Assembly (NCBI RefSeq): GCF_002024505.1
Contig: NZ_CP019402.1
Span: 3,844,001 to 3,908,000, forward strand
From: Plantibacter flavus
GTDB taxonomy: Bacteria; Actinomycetota; Actinomycetes; Actinomycetales; Microbacteriaceae
DNA length: 64,000 nucleotides
Direction: 5' to 3'
Each line of letters starts with the position of its first letter. Positions within the stretch are counted from its first letter, which is position 1. The notes under the pieces were generated by a model. That model worked only from the letters and a program-made list of their open reading frames with translations, was not told the DNA's origin and did not search any database. The translations under genes were made by a program, and so were the position numbers. Positions 53,396 through 61,143 of this stretch are shown piece by piece.

Positions 53396-53646
53396 ACCTC
53401 GCGACGGTGCGCGATCCGGAACACGGTCACCAGCACGACACCGTCCAGGATTTCGTAGAGGACGCGATAATCGCCGACCCGAATCCGCCATGCGTTCTCG
53501 AACCCAACCAGCTTGCGCGCACCAGTCTGTCGGGGGTCGGCCTCCAGCTCACCGATGGCGAGGAGCAGCCGTCGCCGCAACGGGGGATCGAGCTTCCTGA
53601 CCTCACGAGCGGCAGCGGAGCTGAACTCGACCACGTACCTCGTCAA
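53383..53646 (-). CDS. RelE/ParE-family toxin
   Basis: The 87-residue protein has the RelE fold: TRYVVEFSSAAAREVRKLDPPLRRRLL, DPRQTGARKLVGFENAWRIRVGDYRVLYEI and VLVTVFRIAHRREVYDR. Basic residues near the C-terminus fit mRNA cleavage on the ribosome. Its ATG overlaps the stop of the antitoxin gene (ATGA at 53643-53646). Complete length. Confidence 0.92.
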   Translation of the reverse strand: MTRYVVEFSSAAAREVRKLDPPLRRRLLLAIGELEADPRQTGARKLVGFENAWRIRVGDYRVLYEILDGVVLVTVFRIAHRREVYDR

Positions 53647-53906
53647 GCGTCGAGCTCGGCGCGCAGCTCGTCGAGTGAAACGCGGGTTCCATCGTCTTCA
53701 GCCTGAGCCGCCCGGAACTCCGCCTCGTCTCGTGCCGCCTCGAAGGACTCCAGCAGTTCGAGGTCCTCGACACTGATGACCACCGCGGCGAGCTTCCCGT
53801 GCCTCGTCACACCGATCCGCTCGTGCGCATAGCCGACCCGCCCGAAGACGTCTGCGAGGCCTTCACGAAGATCTCGCGTCGAGAGGGAGTGGGTGATCGT
53901 GTTCAT
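53643..53906 (-). CDS. Phd/YefM-family antitoxin
   Basis: The 87-residue protein reads MNTITHSLSTRDLREGLADVFGRVGYAHERIGVTRHGKLAAVVISVEDLELLE, the Phd/YefM DNA-binding fold. The C-terminal helix should cover the RelE toxin. The operator region upstream has a TGTGTACACA palindrome, whose TGTACA core matches YefM binding sites. It is first in the leftward pair. Confidence 0.92.
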   Translation of the reverse strand: MNTITHSLSTRDLREGLADVFGRVGYAHERIGVTRHGKLAAVVISVEDLELLESFEAARDEAEFRAAQAEDDGTRVSLDELRAELDA

Positions 53907-53924
53907 CGCCCCATGGTATCAAAC

Positions 53925-53954
53925 TGTGTACACAATTACATCTGTTCACAGATG
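53925..53954. promoter_or_regulatory. Antitoxin operator region (two palindromes)
   Basis: TGTGTACACA (53925-53934) is a perfect palindrome containing the TGTACA core known from YefM operators. CATCTGTTCACAGATG (53939-53954) is a second palindrome with 6-bp arms. They precede the antitoxin ATG on the minus strand and are AT-richer than the genome average. Confidence 0.65.
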
Positions 53955-53987
53955 GTGTATTCGGGGCATCAGCGTCCGGAAGTACGC

Positions 53988-55403
53988 TCAGCGGTCAAGC
54001 GTCACCACGTCGCTCAGGCCTGCGGTCGCGTCAGCGGCCAGGACGCCGTCCCGCGCGAAGTCGGCCCACATCTGACGCAGGAAACGGCCGCGTCGGTCGA
54101 CCTCCTCCCAGGTCGCCGAGCCGATGAGCGCCGTACGACTCCACGACCGTTCGGTGCCGAGCAGGAGCGGCAGGTCGGTCACGTGCGACGCGCCGTACGG
54201 GCTGCCGGGCGGCGCCCAGCTGAGCTCGTACCGCGTGGCCCGACCACCCGACGCCCGATGCCGTTCGACGAACTTCCGGGCGTCGCGGGTGTAGGTCACG
54301 TGCGTGGTCGCGCCGACGAGCGCCCGCCGGATGGGGTCACCGACGAGCGGCGCCGAGGTCATGCGGGCGAAGGCCGGAATGAGCGGCACGTACAACCGGG
54401 TCTCCTCCGTCGTCGAGCCGATGAGCACGTCGATGCGCGACGCCGCCTCACGCCAGGCGGCGTCGCGGTCGGCCTCCGCCGGAAGCGGCGCGTGACCGTA
54501 CTGGGTGCCGAACGCCATGCCTCCGCGCAGTCCGAACCGACGAGCGGCTCGCTCCACCCGCTCCTCGAGCGCCAGCAACTCGAACACCGGCGTGTCCCGT
54601 GTCGGGCTGCCCGCCGCTCGCATCATCGCGCTCGCCATCTTGGCGCGCCCACTGCTGATGCCGAGGGGCGCGCTCTGGATGATGGCCCGCTGGAAGAGTC
54701 CCGCGGTGCCGTCGCTGATCATGAGGTGCGCGATCGCATCGCCGCCCGCCGACTGCCCGAACAGCGTGACCGACGCCGGATCGCCACCGAACGCGCCGAT
54801 GTGCTCGTGGATCCACCGGAGCGCGAGGACGAGGTCCAGCAGGCCGAGGTTCGCCGGCAGCGTCTCGCCGTCACCGAGGAAGCCGAGGATCCCGAGCCGG
54901 TACGTGACCGACACCACGATGACCCGCTGCTCGACGACCAGGCTGATCGGATCGTAGACGTCGAGGTCGCCGGCACCCGTGACGTAGGCACCACCGTGGA
55001 TCCACACCATCACCGGCAGCGACTCGTCCGGCCGGGCGTCCGCAGGGATCGTGATCGAGAGCGCCTGGCAGTCCTCGGAGTCGACCATGCCCTCACCGGC
55101 GCCCTCGAGGACGGCCTCGAGCACCCGCGAGGAGCGCTGCGGTGAAGCAGGCGCCCGCTCGAAGGCCCGGAACGGCACTGGATCGCCGTCGGAGCCGACG
55201 GGAAGACCGATCTGCTCCGGCACCTCGAAGCGCCCCGCGCGGGCGTACGGGATGCCGCGAGCTCGCACCACCGCGCCGTCGACCCGCCCCAGGATCGTGC
55301 CGAGGGAGGTCTCGAAGCCGCGCACGTCCGCCTGCGGCATCGGAGGCGCGGAGGCCTCATTGCCAGGCGCTTCGGACGTCGGGCTCGCGTGTGACTCGGT
55401 CAT
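53988..55403 (-). CDS. Type B carboxylesterase
   Basis: The 471-residue protein has an acetylcholinesterase-like fold. Motifs: IHGGAY oxyanion (135-140), EDCQALSITIP (110-120) and the nucleophile GQSAGG (216-221, Ser218). The end of the domain gives SHVTDLPLLLG (likely catalytic His). No signal peptide. Bacterial members hydrolyse p-nitrobenzyl or phenolic esters. The N-terminal 24 residues are variable. It is a single gene, 81 bp from the antitoxin start and followed upstream by a palindromic repeat. Confidence 0.9.
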   Translation of the reverse strand: MTESHASPTSEAPGNEASAPPMPQADVRGFETSLGTILGRVDGAVVRARGIPYARAGRFEVPEQIGLPVGSDGDPVPFRAFERAPASPQRSSRVLEAVLEGAGEGMVDSEDCQALSITIPADARPDESLPVMVWIHGGAYVTGAGDLDVYDPISLVVEQRVIVVSVTYRLGILGFLGDGETLPANLGLLDLVLALRWIHEHIGAFGGDPASVTLFGQSAGGDAIAHLMISDGTAGLFQRAIIQSAPLGISSGRAKMASAMMRAAGSPTRDTPVFELLALEERVERAARRFGLRGGMAFGTQYGHAPLPAEADRDAAWREAASRIDVLIGSTTEETRLYVPLIPAFARMTSAPLVGDPIRRALVGATTHVTYTRDARKFVERHRASGGRATRYELSWAPPGSPYGASHVTDLPLLLGTERSWSRTALIGSATWEEVDRRGRFLRQMWADFARDGVLAADATAGLSDVVTLDR

Positions 55404-55436
55404 CTGTCCACGCTATCCCCGAGCGGCCTGCGCACG

Positions 55437-55519
55437 ACTCCTGCTCGACGGGCTCACACCGAAGACACGGCAGCCCGAACCGGGCCGAGCTGCTCGCCGA
55501 TGGCCGGTCGAGCAGGAGT
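55437..55519. repeat. Inverted repeat, family 3 (copy 3)
   Basis: ACTCCTGCTCGAC (55437-55449) pairs perfectly with GTCGAGCAGGAGT (55507-55519) over 13 bp around 57 bp. It lies after the NlpC/P60 stop and upstream of the carboxylesterase start. Confidence 0.8.
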
Positions 55520-55537
55520 TGCAGACGACGGTCCTGT

Positions 55538-56458
55538 CTACGGAATGCGGATGTAGACCGGATCTCCCCAGATCGTCAGACGGTGCTGGACGTAGCGACC
55601 CCAGTCGGGAGAGTCGTACATGCCGCCCGCGCCGTCATAGATCGCGATGTGACCTTCCGGCCAGTAGAGCAGGTCACCGGCGACGGCCTCCGACGCCGAG
55701 ATCTGCACGCCCGATGCGGCCTGCGCACCGGCACCGCGAGGCAGGGACACACCGAACGCCGCGAAGACGTACTGCACGTAGCCGTCGCAGGCGAAGCTGT
55801 CGGACGGGTCGTTGCCGTTGCCGTAGGGGACGACACCGACGAACTGCGCCGCGTAGGCGAGGATCGCCTCGCCGGATCGGGCGACGGCTGGGGCCGCGTA
55901 GGTGCGCCCCGCCGAAGCCGACGCGGACGACGAGGAGGCGGCGGATGCACTCGCGGCCGCCTCGGCTGCGGCAGCTGCGGCGGCGGCCGAGGCGGCGTCG
56001 ACCTCCTCCTGGCTGGTCGCGCCGTAGCCGTCGCGCACGAAGGGCACATCGGTTGCGGTCGACGGCACGGAGTACGACACCGACTGCATCGTCGCCGCAG
56101 ACGGGATCGCGCCACCGGTGGCCGCATCGACGTCGACGCCGGCAGCGGCCGCCGGCAGTGACACCGACACGAAGAGCCCGGTTGCGAGCGTCATGACGCC
56201 GAACGTGGCGAACGGCTTGGCGCGCTTCGCGAAGCAGCTCTTGGCGCGTGGGGCCGAGGGCCGCTTGGTGGGCACGAGGTCGACGTGACGTCGCTCCTCC
56301 TCGGCGGAGGCGGTCCAGCTGGCGTCCTCGAGGCGAGCCGCGCGACGGGCGGCCCGCGGGCTGAGGGCCACGTGGCGGCCGCCGGTCCGGGCGAGGGTCG
56401 CGGCCGGAGTGTTCGGGTCGCGGCGCTCGAGGGCGCGCGCAGGGGTGGTGCTGGTCAT
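55538..56458 (-). CDS. NlpC/P60 (C40) cell-wall hydrolase, membrane-anchored
   Basis: The 306-residue protein has a long basic cytoplasmic tail (1-81), one membrane helix (about 82-106), an Ala/Ser-rich linker (150-184) and a C-terminal NlpC/P60 domain. Cys224 (DSFACDGYVQYVF) is the nucleophile and His270 (YWPEGHIAIYDG) its base. It should cut gamma-D-Glu-dipeptide bonds in peptidoglycan. The catalytic Cys is preceded by Ala-Cys-Asp as in the family. A 262-bp leader upstream holds no clear riboswitch core. Confidence 0.9.
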   Translation of the reverse strand: MTSTTPARALERRDPNTPAATLARTGGRHVALSPRAARRAARLEDASWTASAEEERRHVDLVPTKRPSAPRAKSCFAKRAKPFATFGVMTLATGLFVSVSLPAAAAGVDVDAATGGAIPSAATMQSVSYSVPSTATDVPFVRDGYGATSQEEVDAASAAAAAAAAEAAASASAASSSSASASAGRTYAAPAVARSGEAILAYAAQFVGVVPYGNGNDPSDSFACDGYVQYVFAAFGVSLPRGAGAQAASGVQISASEAVAGDLLYWPEGHIAIYDGAGGMYDSPDWGRYVQHRLTIWGDPVYIRIP

Positions 56459-56676
56459 GTGCGGGGTACCGTCCTGGGTCTCGGTCGCGTCGGGGGCGCG
56501 CTCGGTTCATGCTCGGTGGGTGCAGCATCGCCTCGGCAGAGCCGTCCCTCGATGACCGCGGTCGACCGGTTGCCCGATCCGAGGAAGGCGAAACGGCCAC
56601 CCTACGTGGGCCTCCCTGAAAGGAACCTCCGCTCGGCGTGGCCTGTGGAGGACCGATGAAGCCGGACCCACTGTCC
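56459..56676. other. Non-coding leader region between NlpC/P60 and fitAB
   Basis: This stretch, together with the operator after it, separates divergent genes. On the minus strand it could be a long leader of the NlpC/P60 mRNA. I looked for the c-di-AMP (ydaO) riboswitch core and did not find its conserved bases. No ORF of note. Confidence 0.4.
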
Positions 56677-56695
56677 TGCTAGCATCGTGCTAGCA
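56677..56695. promoter_or_regulatory. FitA-type double-palindrome operator
   Basis: TGCTAGCA occurs twice (56677-56684 and 56688-56695), each a perfect 8-bp palindrome, with centres 11 bp apart, close to one helix turn. It resembles the TGCTATCA half-site of Neisseria FitA. TAGCAT (56680-56685) could be the -10. The antitoxin ATG is 25 bp downstream. Confidence 0.7.
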
Positions 56696-56720
56696 CTCCA
56701 TTTCCGCGAGAGGTGACGAC

Positions 56721-57047
56721 ATGCCCACAGTGACCGTCCGCAATCTCGACGACGACACGAAGCGCGGTCTGCAACAGCTCGGCGCCTTGCACGGACGATC
56801 CATGGAAGCGGAGATCCGGGCGATCCTCGCCGCGGCTGTCAGGACGACGACGCCTGAAGACCTCCGCGCCGCCTCGGCCGCAGACATCGACCGACCCGGG
56901 CTGGCGGAGCGTATTCATCAGCGCTTCGTCGACCTCCACCTCGACGGTGAACTCGTCATCGAACTGCCCGAGCGCACCACGACCGTCCGACCGAATCCGT
57001 TCGAGGACGCTGCGAGCGCCGACGCGGATGACCAGACCCCGAGGTGA
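56721..57047 (+). CDS. FitA/VapB-like Arc-type antitoxin
   Basis: The 108-residue protein starts MPTVTVRNLDDDTKRGLQQLGALHGRSMEAEIRAIL, the FitA ribbon-helix-helix. The rest is flexible and acidic, with a late ERTTTVRPNPFEDA stretch that could block the toxin. GAGAGG precedes the ATG. It is followed by the PIN toxin with a GTGA overlap. The TGCTAGCA pair upstream supports autoregulation. Confidence 0.9.
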   Translation: MPTVTVRNLDDDTKRGLQQLGALHGRSMEAEIRAILAAAVRTTTPEDLRAASAADIDRPGLAERIHQRFVDLHLDGELVIELPERTTTVRPNPFEDAASADADDQTPR

Positions 57048-57475
57048 TCATCCTCGACACGAACGTCGTCTCGGAACTGTTCAGACCACGGCCCCACCCG
57101 ACGGTGGTCCGGTGGCTCGATCGGCAGGACGAGGCCGCCCTCCACCTCACGGCGATGACCGCTGCCGAGCTCCTCGAAGGAGCCCTGCGCCTCCCTGCAG
57201 GCGCTCGCCGATCGGCGCTCGTCGGGGCCGTGGCGACCGTGCTCGATGCCGACTTCGCAGGGCGCGTCCTCCCCTTTTCTGCGGAAGCCGCGCTCGACTA
57301 CGCGGAGCTCATGACGACGCGACGCCGCTCCGGCAACCCGATCGGACCTCAGGATGCGATCATCGCGGCCATCGCGAGATCCTCCGACGCCGCGCTCGCG
57401 ACGCGGAACACGCGCGACTTCGCGGGTGTCGGTCTCCGCCTCATCGACCCGTGGGTCCCCGACCACCCGGCGTGA
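57044..57475 (+). CDS. FitB/VapC-like PIN-domain toxin
   Basis: The 143-residue protein starts VIILDTNVVSELFRP (Asp5) and has MTAAELLEGA, PIGPQDAIIAAIARS (acidic) and ALATRNTRDFAGVG, the PIN acidic set. Such toxins cut tRNA or rRNA. GTG 57044 overlaps the antitoxin stop (57045-57047), so the two are coupled. The length fits FitB-type toxins. Confidence 0.92.
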   Translation: MIILDTNVVSELFRPRPHPTVVRWLDRQDEAALHLTAMTAAELLEGALRLPAGARRSALVGAVATVLDADFAGRVLPFSAEAALDYAELMTTRRRSGNPIGPQDAIIAAIARSSDAALATRNTRDFAGVGLRLIDPWVPDHPA

Positions 57476-57493
57476 CGCAGGGTGGCACCAGAC

Positions 57494-58525
57494 TCAGGCC
57501 GGGTCGACGCCGACCGTCGATTGCCGGACGACGAGCTCCGGTTGGAAGATGATCTGCTCGGGCACGCGTCGAGCGCCCGCGTCCGCCTCACGGAGCAGGA
57601 GCTCGACGGCGGTGTGGCCGATGAGCGCGCTCGGCTGACGGATCGACGACAGTGGGACGACCGCCGCCGACGCGAAGTCGATGTCGTCGTACCCGATCAG
57701 CGCGATGTCGTCCGGCACGCGCACCGAACCGAGCATGCTGAACGCCTGCAGGACCCCCATCGCGAGGAGGTCGTTGGCCGCGAACACCGCGTCGGGCCAC
57801 TCGTCGCGAGGACGGTTCCGGACGGTCTCGCCCGCGGAACGGCCCTGCAGCACCGTCAACGCGGTGGTCTCCACGACCTCGAGGGAGACCTCGGCACCAC
57901 CTGCCGCGGCTGCATCGACCGCCTGGCGCGCACCGGCGAGCCGATCGACGACCTGACGGAGCGAAGACGGACCGCCCACGACCGCGATGCGACGCCGACC
58001 GAGTCCGATGAGGTGCTCGACCGCGAGCCGCCCGCCCGCGACGTCGTCGACGGCGACCGATGAGAAGCTCGTGTCATCGGTCTGCCGGTCGACGAGGACC
58101 GTCGGCGTCCCGCGGTCGCGCAGCCGGCTGAGCCGGGTGAGATCGTCGCCGAGCGGGGTGATCAGGACGCCGGCGACCCGCTGCTCCTCGAAGAGGTCGA
58201 GGTAGGCGCGCTCGCGGTCGATGCTCTCGTCGCTGTTGCCGAGGAGGACCGACCATCCCTCGGCATCGGCTCGATCCTCGGCGCCGCGGGCGACGTCGGT
58301 GAAGAACGGGTTGCCGACGTCGAGCACGACGAGGCCGACACTGCGGCTGCGACCAGCCCGGAGCTGGCGGGCCGCGTCGTTCCGGACGAAGCCGAGCTCG
58401 TCGATCGCCGCGTGGACGCGGTCGACCGTGACGGGCGAGACCTTCTCGGGGCGGTTCAGCACGTTGGAGACGGTCCCGACCGAGACGCCGGCTCTCGCCG
58501 CGACGTCCTTCACGCTCGCGCTCAC
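57494..58525 (-). CDS. LacI-family repressor, likely of the rhamnose-type operon
   Basis: The 343-residue protein starts MSASVKDVAARAGVSVGTVSNVLNRPEKVSPVTVDRV (HTH about 4-24), with a hinge (NDAARQLRAGRS) and a sugar-binding domain. It is a separate group from the LacI at 31664, though similar in style. The nearest matching operator is TGAATCGATTCA (61086) upstream of the CUT2 importer, with which it may share control. It is the last gene before the two-component genes and has palindromic repeats behind its start. Confidence 0.88.
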   Translation of the reverse strand: MSASVKDVAARAGVSVGTVSNVLNRPEKVSPVTVDRVHAAIDELGFVRNDAARQLRAGRSRSVGLVVLDVGNPFFTDVARGAEDRADAEGWSVLLGNSDESIDRERAYLDLFEEQRVAGVLITPLGDDLTRLSRLRDRGTPTVLVDRQTDDTSFSSVAVDDVAGGRLAVEHLIGLGRRRIAVVGGPSSLRQVVDRLAGARQAVDAAAAGGAEVSLEVVETTALTVLQGRSAGETVRNRPRDEWPDAVFAANDLLAMGVLQAFSMLGSVRVPDDIALIGYDDIDFASAAVVPLSSIRQPSALIGHTAVELLLREADAGARRVPEQIIFQPELVVRQSTVGVDPA

Positions 58526-58630
58526 GGCTCCCCTTCGCCTGTCGGGCCCGCCGGGTGACGCCGGACGGGCTGGCTCATTGTTGCACGCAGGGCCTCCTCG
58601 CGCCCGCGCAGTCGGCTGTCCCCGGTCGTC

Positions 58631-58800
58631 TCCGTCCCCGACTCAGGAGTTCCCCGGCGCGGCGCCCGCACCCGCCCCCGACACACCGGGCGACTCCTGA
58701 GAACAGGCCACCCACCCACATCCGTCCCCGACTCAGGAGTTCTCCGGCGCGGAGCCCCCGCCCGCCCCCGACACACCGGGCGACTCCTGCGAACGGGCGA
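58631..58800. repeat. Tandem inverted repeats, family 4 (copies 2 and 3)
   Basis: Two near-identical units of about 75 bp start at 58631 and 58721 (period 90). Each opens TCCGTCCCCGACTCAGGAGT and closes with CACACCGGGCGACTCCTG. TCAGGAGT and ACTCCTGA are inverted within a unit. They follow the histidine kinase stop and fill the 58526-58803 gap, together with a plain GC-rich stretch near 58526-58630. Confidence 0.8.
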
Positions 58801-58803
58801 CGA

Positions 58804-60237
58804 TCAGGCGGGATCGCCCGGCCTGGCCGACGCGGCGGGCAAGGTGACGACGACCTCGAGACCGTGGCCAGGACGGTTGTGGAGCACGATCTCGCCACCC
58901 GCATTGCGCGCGATGGCGGCGACGATCGCGAGCCCGAGACCGGAACCGTGCCCGGAGGAACGCGTCGCGTCCGAACGGCTGAACCGCTCGAGCGCCCGCG
59001 GTTCGAAGGCCGGGTCGAGCCCTCCGGCGTTGTCCGAAACCCGCAGCGTGAGCTGACCACCGTCGTCGTCGAGCATGACCGACACATGGCGCACAGCACC
59101 CCCGCGCTCGGTGAACGCCTGCAGCGCGTTCCCCGCGAGGTTGTCGACGACCCGGCCGACCTCGTCGGCGCGCACGGCGTACACCGCCGCGCCATCCCCC
59201 GGCCCGCTCTCGGCGATCGCACTCACGTACTCGACCTCGATCCCGGCCAGCGCGTCGTCCGCGGCGACCCGGAACCGTGCGCGCTCGACCGCTTCGAGCA
59301 CGTCGGCCTCCAGCCTGGCCGCGCTCGTCCGGTCCTCCGGCGTCGCCGCCTCGATGCGGGACAACTCGAGCAGCGAGGTGACGAGCGCCGACAGCCGCGT
59401 CGCACTGCGCTCGGCCCCCTCGATGTCAGCGAGCAATTGCTCGCGCGACGAGTCCTCGAGGCGCGCGAGTTCAAGCTGGGTTCGGAGGATCGCGAGCGGC
59501 GTCCGGAGCTCGTGACTCGCGTCGGACACGAGCTGCCGTTCGCGGTCGGCCGAGGCCCGCAGCCGCTCGATGAGGTCGTTGAGGGTGATCGCGAGCTGCG
59601 CGATCTCGTCGTCGGCACGGCCGACCGGCAGCACCTCGTCCGTCGACCGCTCGCTGAGGCTCTGCGCACTCACCCGGAGCCGGGTGACGGGTCGGAGCGA
59701 CACCGTCGTCAGGATCCATCCGCCGGCCGCCACACCGAGGACGAGGAGCGCGAAGGACCCGACGAGGAGGAGCCGCATCTGGACGAGGACGGTCGTCTCC
59801 TCAGCCTCGTCGCGACCGGCGATGACGTACCAGGTGTCGCCACCGACGGTCACGGGCTGCGACAACAGGATGTAGGTGGCGGGACCGGCGTCGACCGTGG
59901 TGACCTCCCGCGTCGCGGCGAGCGCCGGAAGTTGCGCGGCGAGCGTCGTCGGCAGGCTGAAGACCGGGATGGAACCGTCGGGGGCGATGACGGCGATGCG
60001 GGTCCCGAGGCCGGGTCCCTGGAGCGGGTCGTCGGGTCTCGCCTGCAGCGCGAACACGTATTGCGCGCCGTCACTGCGGAGCGCCTGGACGGTGCCGTCG
60101 CGGACGATGCGCTCCAGCTGGGCGTTGATCGCGAGCCCGGCGAAGAGCGACACGACGACGGCGATGAGCAGACTGCCCCCGGCGATCCGCGTGCGGATGC
60201 CGTGGTGCCGCGTCGACCGGCGACGCTCCGCCGACAC
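58804..60237 (-). CDS. Sensor histidine kinase
   Basis: The 477-residue kinase has two membrane helices (about 18-38 and 155-177), a 115-residue extracellular sensor, HAMP (about 178-230), HisKA with His242 (SDASHELRTPLAIL) and HATPase_c (N-box VDNLAGNALQAF, DNAGGL, GHGSGLGLAI). It forms a pair with the response regulator 4 bp upstream. GTG 60237 starts. The sensor shows no recognised ligand domain; cell-envelope or metal signals are plausible. Confidence 0.93.
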   Translation of the reverse strand: MSAERRRSTRHHGIRTRIAGGSLLIAVVVSLFAGLAINAQLERIVRDGTVQALRSDGAQYVFALQARPDDPLQGPGLGTRIAVIAPDGSIPVFSLPTTLAAQLPALAATREVTTVDAGPATYILLSQPVTVGGDTWYVIAGRDEAEETTVLVQMRLLLVGSFALLVLGVAAGGWILTTVSLRPVTRLRVSAQSLSERSTDEVLPVGRADDEIAQLAITLNDLIERLRASADRERQLVSDASHELRTPLAILRTQLELARLEDSSREQLLADIEGAERSATRLSALVTSLLELSRIEAATPEDRTSAARLEADVLEAVERARFRVAADDALAGIEVEYVSAIAESGPGDGAAVYAVRADEVGRVVDNLAGNALQAFTERGGAVRHVSVMLDDDGGQLTLRVSDNAGGLDPAFEPRALERFSRSDATRSSGHGSGLGLAIVAAIARNAGGEIVLHNRPGHGLEVVVTLPAASARPGDPA

Positions 60238-60241
60238 GCCC

Positions 60242-60946
60242 TCAGCTCCCTGCGGCGACGAGCGAGAAGCCCACGCCGCGGCTCGTCACGATGCGGACAC
60301 CCGCCTCCGCCAGGTCGAGTTTGCGACGGAGACGACTGATGTACTGATCGACGACGTTCGGGTCGATGTTGTCGAAGGTCTCCCAGACCTCCCGCAGCAT
60401 GGCCGCCCGGGAGACGACGACGCCCGGCTCGGTAGCGAGCACCCGGAGGACGTCGAACTCGGTCCCGCTCAGCGGCACGTCGTGGTCACCGACACGCGCG
60501 CGGTGCCGGTGCAGGTCGAGCGTCAGCCCACCGACCTCCAACCGCGGCTGCACGGTGAGCGCGTCCCGCCGCCGGACCGCGCGGATCCGGGCGGCGAGCT
60601 CGGCGAAGGCGAACGGCTTGATCATGTAGTCGTCGGCCCCCGCATCGAGCCCACGGACCCGGTCGTCCACGGCGTCGCGCGCCGTGAGCAGGATCACCGC
60701 GAGCGTCGGGTCGAGGCCTTTGAGCTCGCGGCAGACGGCGAATCCGGAGAGCCCCGGGAGCATGACGTCGACGACCGCGACCTGGAAGCCCGCGTCGCCA
60801 CCGGACGCCGGCGCGATCGCCTGCCGCGCGAGGTCCAGTGCGGCCGGGCCGTCGAACGCCGTCGTCACGTCGTGGCCGTCCGACCCGAGACCGCGGGAGA
60901 GGAGGCCCGCCATCTCGCGTTCGTCATCGACGACGAGGATCCGCAC
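60242..60946 (-). CDS. OmpR-family response regulator
   Basis: The 234-residue regulator has a receiver domain (Asp60 phospho-acceptor, Lys110 in MIKPF) and a C-terminal winged helix (EFDVLRVLATEPGVVVSRAAML, SRLRRKLDLAEAGVRIVTSRGVGFSL). GTG 60946 follows AAGGAGG at 6-nt spacing, which fixes the start. It precedes its kinase by 4 bp. The receiver has an insertion (APASGGDAGF, about 45-54), slightly unusual. Regulated genes are unknown. Confidence 0.93.
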   Translation of the reverse strand: MRILVVDDEREMAGLLSRGLGSDGHDVTTAFDGPAALDLARQAIAPASGGDAGFQVAVVDVMLPGLSGFAVCRELKGLDPTLAVILLTARDAVDDRVRGLDAGADDYMIKPFAFAELAARIRAVRRRDALTVQPRLEVGGLTLDLHRHRARVGDHDVPLSGTEFDVLRVLATEPGVVVSRAAMLREVWETFDNIDPNVVDQYISRLRRKLDLAEAGVRIVTSRGVGFSLVAAGS

Positions 60947-61038
60947 GGTCGTCCTCCTTCGCCATCGAGCATCCACAGCCTAGGCGAGACGACCTGGGCA
61001 CCGTTTCTGAAGGTCCTGTCAGGAACGACCGCTTCGCC

Positions 61039-61097
61039 TTGCCGCCCGCGATCCGGCGGCCATACAGTGCAGGTGCTCCCGACCCTGAATCGATTCA
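61039..61097 (+). promoter_or_regulatory. Promoter and operator of the CUT2 operon
   Basis: TTGCCG (61039-61044), 18 bp, TACAGT (61063-61068) is a plausible promoter. TGAATCGATTCA (61086-61097), a perfect 12-bp palindrome, lies just after the start site, as a LacI-type operator. The LacI at 57494 is the candidate repressor. Confidence 0.65.
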
Positions 61098-61143
61098 CAT
61101 CTCGCCGGGAGCAAGCCCCTCACCGTGGAGGAACGGACCCTCA

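Noticed and set aside
56459..56676. ydaO (c-di-AMP) riboswitch upstream of the NlpC/P60 gene
   Set aside because: The gene context fits, but the hallmark GGGGUGAAUC and AGCUAAC segments are absent on the minus strand.
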